Assembly (NCBI RefSeq): GCF_000003605.2 | Contig: NW_003108083.1 | Span: 1,069,441 to 1,097,841, forward strand | DNA from: Saccoglossus kowalevskii | Lineage: Eukaryota > Hemichordata > Enteropneusta > Harrimaniidae | Length of the DNA: 28,401 bases | Reading direction: 5' to 3' | In this document: piece after piece, positions 23,956-28,401 of the stretch | How positions within the stretch are numbered: position 1 is the stretch's first letter | Layout: every line of letters begins with the position of its first letter | The notes under the pieces: generated by a model | Databases searched by the model: none | Seen by the model: only the letters and a program-made list of their open reading frames with translations | Told to the model about the DNA's origin: nothing | Made by a program: the position numbers and the translations under genes

Positions 23956-25264
23956 GCCATATTAAGATTTCTGGGCTACTATTGTTTGTTTATTGTGTGA
24001 AATATAAAATAAACGCTGAATGTGGCTTCCTTTGCTAACAATCTTTAATGATGTTTCAAAGCACATGGATTTTAACTTGTTATACAAAGATTCACTTCTG
24101 TGGGCAGCAATAATTCAAAACAAGACAGAATCCTGACAAATCCATGTTTTTCTTTGCAATTTAAACATTCACGTAAAGCTCAATGAACACTCAGTGTGCA
24201 ACAACATTTATACAACACTAAATATAAGAATTAATTTATACATGAAATAATTATGAAATATACAATCCTATTATAAACAAGGTTTCCTACATGAATAATA
24301 TCACATTATCTATGAACATTAGAATGCATTTATGAAAATGCAAATTGTGCCCTTTATGGCATTACATTACAATTATTTTTGATATTCCACCAAATATTGA
24401 TGGTTTTATAAAAGTTGCAATCTCAATACAATATCTTAGTGTTTCATTACTAGTCTGTATTGAAGTAAATGACAAGAAAGGAATCTTGCAAGTTGTAGAT
24501 CATTTTCAATCAGATTGGGTCCAGAAAGGTTAGATGTACGGTACTGGTATATGTTACAAGCAAGATTCTGAACACTATGTCAAGTGGGGGTGACAGATTT
24601 ACATGTCAACCTCGATACTCATAAAAATTTGGAAATTTCTTGTTTAAGAAATATTTGTTTAAGTAATCAAGTTTTTGATGCACAAACATGCTAAATCAAA
24701 GGCAAGTCACATGACTTTGCCCAAATCAGAAAGAATGTCATATGATTAAACACATGGTATGCGAGTGTAAGTGTTGCCGCACACCACTCTCTGCAATGCA
24801 ATGCAACACAATAGTCAGAACATGGAGAGTTGTCTTTGTCTGGTGCACAACATAACCAGACAGGCATAATAGGTTCTTTAGTAACGCTGTGGATACCAAG
24901 CATGTCTTTTATCGGTCACGTTGAGTTGCTTTGAGTGGTTTGCACGTCCAGTTGTATGAAAAAGCACAAATCAAAACTGGAAGACTGGACTTATCAGAAT
25001 AAGCTAAAGCGATCGCATGATTATGACGTACACAAGGCATAGCTTTATAGTGAGTGGCACACTTTACATTCAACGCAGTAGCATGCAACTCAAATCTGAA
25101 TTCAAATCACCAAGTATTGACACTGGTTTTTCCTTTATAGTTGATAAATATGAATATTGCACAAATCTAATAATAAAGAAAATGTTCACCTCCACCTTTA
25201 CCCATCAACCCTGTGAATAATGGAACGTCTCATTTACCATAGAGAAAAACTATAAAGATCACTT
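23956..25264. other. Intergenic region, nothing recognised
   Basis: AT-rich sequence. Short open frames on either strand lack splice context, domain-like composition or neighbours in frame. One TACTGGTA at 24542. Confidence 0.5.
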
Positions 25265-25465
25265 TCTACACTTTGAGCACTTTTTTTTTCTCTCTCTCAA
25301 ATTTGGGTAAATTTGTTCAGCTTCTGTAATTTTCACCAATTCAATCTTAATTTTGAACCAAACAGATAAAATGTGACATTAATTCAAGCAACATTTTATG
25401 TAGAAAATGGCAGACTATAAATGGAACTTTTTTGTGGATGGTGCCTATAGTTGACACTCAAAAGT
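25265..25465. repeat. Degenerate relative of the TTAA-element end / 94-bp array unit
   Basis: GGAACTTTTTTGTGGATGGT, then GCCTATAGTTGACACTCAAAAG, parallels the array unit GAACTATTTTGTGAATGGTG, then ACAAAAGTTGACTTTAGTGCTCAAA. About 150 bp upstream, ACTTTGAGCAC resembles the opposite terminus. Ends are eroded and no flanking TTAA is clear. Confidence 0.45.
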
Positions 25466-26230
25466 TGAAAATAATTACTGAATAAAAAGACATACAGCCC
25501 ATGATTGTATAAGGGCAAGAATGGGAATGTGTGCTATATGTGGGATCGTTATTTAATTTCCCCATTTTTGCCCTATTAACATACAGTAATGGGATTCCTT
25601 TATTTCAATTATAAAACTCTCAACTCTCACGAAAATTGAAAATACATGAAGTGATAGCTTGAGAAGAAACCATTAATGTAGTTAGTGGTCATTTGTGGCT
25701 CGTACTTCAGTTACTCAAAGAATGTTCACAAGCAAATGGCAAGTGAAAACACATTCGTTATTTTGTATTCCCAAAACATCTACTGAACTAATCAGTCTCT
25801 TCCACAGATGAATTCAAATTTTATTCTGATTACTTCCATAGAATTTTGTTGCAGTGTCGGTACGACGCCTTCATGCTTTTGTACTCAAGAGCATACCTAC
25901 TTTTTGTGTTTGACAATGTTTCCATGGTTATTTGTCACATTTACTGAAATTTTGGGCTTGAAGAAATGCATTTATATAAAATACATACGAGTAAATAAAT
26001 AAAAATACAAAACTATGAATAATATTATCGTATTTGATAAACGTGTAAAAAACATGTGATCCCCTGGATTGAGGCAGAGTGTGATTCTGGACCCTCAACC
26101 ATGCTACCAACACTGACAAGCCATTGTTAATGACATACCGGTAGTCCCTGTCACAGACAAGATATATATCGTGATATGTGATTGGTCCAGTCATGTATTA
26201 GATATGAATCCAATGAAACTGCATTTGTTA
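25466..26230. other. Intergenic region, nothing recognised
   Basis: AT-rich sequence without a recognised gene. TACCGGTA at 26136. Small open frames here have no supporting features. Confidence 0.45.
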
Positions 26231-26269
26231 ACAAGATGACTACCATCCTAATCTCAAAAATAAAATGAT

Positions 26270-26530
26270 GTGCATGAAGGTCAAATTCTGTGCCAAGTTT
26301 GACCAGAATCCCTCCATACATGACTGAAAATGTGTGATTTTGATACATTTTTAGAACTTAAAATGGCTGCCATTTGACCATCTTGAATTAAATCATGAAA
26401 CAAATGCATGTGCATATGTCCAATATAATATCTGATTTATCTGTGAAGTTTTGAAACTTAATCAGTCCAAACAATTGTGAGATATGCCTTGATACAGACA
26501 GACAAACAGACACATGGATGTCCCTGTTTT
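26270..26530. repeat. Probable old dispersed repeat ending in a CAGA-type microsatellite
   Basis: GTGCCAAGTTTGACCAGAATCC, AAATGGCTGCCATTTGACCATC, GTGAAGTTTTGAAACTTAATC and GAGATATGCCTTGATACAGA lead to ACAGACAGACAAACAGACACA (about 26496-26516). This wording, a run of AAGTTT..GA modules closing on CAGACAGA, is common in repeat DNA of marine invertebrates. I have only one copy here, so family and boundaries are uncertain. Confidence 0.4.
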
Positions 26531-27119
26531 GGGACTGCGCTCAGAGACTAATATTTAGTCAAGGCTTCAAGAATGGTGATTTTGTAGAAGAAAATAAACA
26601 GTATTTTTTAACATGAAATAACCATGATGGCGATACATTGGATATTGTTGAGTTACACATACAATCTTGTTTGTATGCTCGTCCTCTGACGTCAAGCACA
26701 CCCAGTTATCGAATGGTACCGATCAACATAAGCATTCCAATAATTGGTACAGTGGATAGTATTTAAATATATAGTTACGTACTATCTCACACAGAAATAA
26801 TATATATATCTGACTTTATATACCATACATTCAGGAAATTTACAACTACTAAGTACGGTTCGGTTAATTAGAAATATATATCATATTTTTTTAAATCAGA
26901 AACAACCAATCAAATGGGTCCACCAATGAACATGTATCATTTAATTTTGAACTTCCATCAACAACTATTCAGCACAAGTCAACGATATTAAAGATTTTTA
27001 ATTAAAATTAAATTTAATATTAATTTCTTGCTGTTCAAAAGTTCTGTTTTCGCCTGTGAAAGGAATTTGGCTTTTGGCTGAGAAATGAGAATATGTGCAA
27101 CGAGGTCAGAAAACAATTA

Positions 27120-27260
27120 CCAATAGGTGATTTTCCGAACAATTGCGAGATCTCGCGAGATGCATGAAAGACGCGCGTCGAACGTCTGCTGCAAAAATCG
27201 AACGATTTGATTTTGAACTAGAATTTCTTTATTTCGCAGCTTACATTGACCGGCCGATCT
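27120..27260. promoter_or_regulatory. CpG-rich patch with TCTCGCGAGA element
   Basis: GCGAGATCTCGCGAGA contains a perfect TCTCGCGAGA at 27151-27160, the same palindrome as in the bidirectional promoter at 15986, followed by ACGCGCGTCGAACG. Such elements mark CpG-type promoters in animals. A promoter for an unseen gene nearby is possible, but no linked exon was identified. Confidence 0.45.
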
Positions 27261-27317
27261 TCGACAGAGGAATATTGCTTCCGAATACCCTCACTTAATC
27301 AAAATTGCCTATCATTA

Positions 27318-27488
27318 AATGTGGACAGCACATTATTAAGCATGGAAATGTCCACGAAATACTTTCGCGTTTGTCGAATCCCACGCGATGTTTGACGCGA
27401 CTACGACGCTATGACCTTTGTTTGTCCTGTTTTTACGTTCGATTTCACGCATAACGCGTGATTCTCGCAGTGTACGGAAAATGGTCTA
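27318..27488 (-). repeat. Dispersed repeat, copy 2 (inverted partner of 861-1026)
   Basis: The reverse complement aligns along its length with 861-1026. This copy retains more CpG (for example GATTCGACAAACGCGAAAG against GATTTGACAAAGCTGAATG in copy 1), so copy 1 looks more CpG-decayed, or copy 2 is younger or unmethylated. Confidence 0.8.
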
Positions 27489-27739
27489 TTATCAAAAAAC
27501 AAGGCATGATATGACTAGTGTTAGTTATAGGATTACCGTTAACAGATCACTCCAGAAATGAGTGATAATTCATAAAATAAAGTGTACACAAATATAAATG
27601 AAAACTAAACTTGAATTGCACTGTATATAAAAGTTGTTGCCATGTCAACAATGATATGTTAGAAATAATGATATTGCTTCAGCTGATCTAAGCTGAAATG
27701 CATTTTGGAGTAAGATCCAAAATGAATGGATACAATGAA

Positions 27740-28401
27740 CTTTTCGTAAACTTAGGCGAGGGTTCTCCGAACCCGCCTATTCACATAGTTCATACCCACC
27801 ATAGACTTCGGTCAGTCCTTCACTCTTAATTTCTCTCCGCCTCGAGTGGAGATGAAATCTAGCGAGCTCTGCTGGATCGCCTGCTTTTTTTCCTGTCCGG
27901 ATTTATAGCTTGGGTTGTTGCCGCTGCTCGGCATCCGACATGGTAGCTGGTAGGATAAGTTTTCCTTGTCTTTTTTTTTACCCTCGTGTCGTTTTCCCCT
28001 TTGTGTGGCGGCACCTTTTATAAGTGTAATTCGTTTCCCTCATGCATGTCGTTATTTATTTTTAATGTATTTAGCAATATATCGATGTAATGACAGCTCC
28101 AAGGCTCGCTGCCTTTTTCTTCCGGTCTCCTCGTCTTTCGAGCCGACCGTACAGTGGTTTATTCAGAATTTACCAGCATAGAACCCGCATCCGAGATACT
28201 TGGTCGTGGCTACGTGTGGGTTTCGGGTTTTTTTGCGTGAAAGCGTGTTTTTTTCACTGGAGTTCTGAGGCCTGAGATTTTCTTTCAGAGCCATCAAAAT
28301 CGCTGACACTGACCGCGTCACAGCAAGGTCGCGCGTCTAGTAAACAAATCGGTTAAAGTGAGTTGCGTGTTTTGCATGAGTGGAAAGTCCTCACGCTCGG
28401 C
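27740..28401 (+). promoter_or_regulatory. CpG-rich right-edge region, probable promoter/first exon of the next gene
   Basis: CpG density is far above that of the rest of the window, as in an unmethylated promoter. GGGTTC TCC GAACCC near 27768 forms a tight hairpin. A pyrimidine tract (TTTTTTTCCTGTCC at about 27884) precedes GGCATCCGACATGGTAGCTG|GTAGGATAAGT. This could be a short first coding exon (ATG at 27939) with a donor. TTTTCTTTCAG at about 28280-28290 could be the acceptor of a next exon, but no product can be recognised from what follows. Short open frames here (27966-28181, 28090-28275) do not look like real proteins. Confidence 0.4.

Noticed and set aside
24345-26348. Several 60-90-codon open frames in the intergenic region
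   Set aside because: Low-complexity composition, no splice partners, both strands occupied at similar rates: chance frames in AT-rich DNA.
27966-28275. Two overlapping small proteins at the right edge
   Set aside because: Frames overlap each other in CpG-rich sequence, where open frames arise by chance. No homology, start context or splice continuity supports them.

Overview
This is nuclear genomic DNA from an animal, most likely a marine invertebrate. Every gene is split into short exons with GT-AG introns. The DNA is AT-rich, and the introns are full of short inverted-repeat transposons. One gene (ZMYND12-like) encodes a flagellar/ciliary protein found across animals. I cannot fix the phylum from sequence alone; hemichordate, echinoderm, amphioxus or a lophotrochozoan would all fit.

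Layout: (1) 709-10361, plus strand: an 11-exon gene whose joined reading frame (1638 nt, 545 codons plus stop) encodes an N-terminal membrane region of about three helices followed by armadillo-like helical repeats. I do not recognise it as a named family. (2) 12972-15792, minus strand: a 5-exon ARF-family small GTPase gene, 223 residues, N-myristoylation-ready. It has an unusual GTPase core (GGQ to GGR, altered G5 motif) and a C-terminal extension of about 43 residues. (3) 16121-22480, plus strand: a 7-exon ZMYND12 orthologue, 378 residues, with an N-terminal MYND zinc finger and TPR-like helices. Genes 1 and 2 converge. Genes 2 and 3 diverge from a shared 328-bp CpG-rich interval holding a perfect TCTCGCGAGA element and an NRF1-like element. 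(4) 22481-28401: 3' flank of ZMYND12, then mostly intergenic DNA with dispersed repeats, ending in a CpG-rich stretch (about 27.7-28.4 kb) that looks like the promoter or first exon of a gene continuing off the right edge.

Most novel item: the ARF-like gene carries a second, diverged copy (14208-14269) of the exon encoding the switch I/II region (14663-14736). Both copies have the same splice phases. Using either alone keeps the frame, while using both creates a frameshift and a stop within about ten codons. This is the architecture of mutually exclusive alternative exons, here in the nucleotide-sensing core of a small GTPase. The alternative exon lacks two residues at the effector-contact position of switch I.

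The non-coding DNA is also structured. At least three related families of short elements share TACTGTAAAA-type ends. TTAA-bounded elements include one with an internal 171-bp tandem duplication, and a 94-bp tandem array in intron 1 of gene 1 resembles an end of that family. A pair of inverted dispersed repeats lies 26 kb apart, and the palindromic octamer TACCGGTA recurs at least seven times. All calls were made by reading the sequence; no database search was run.
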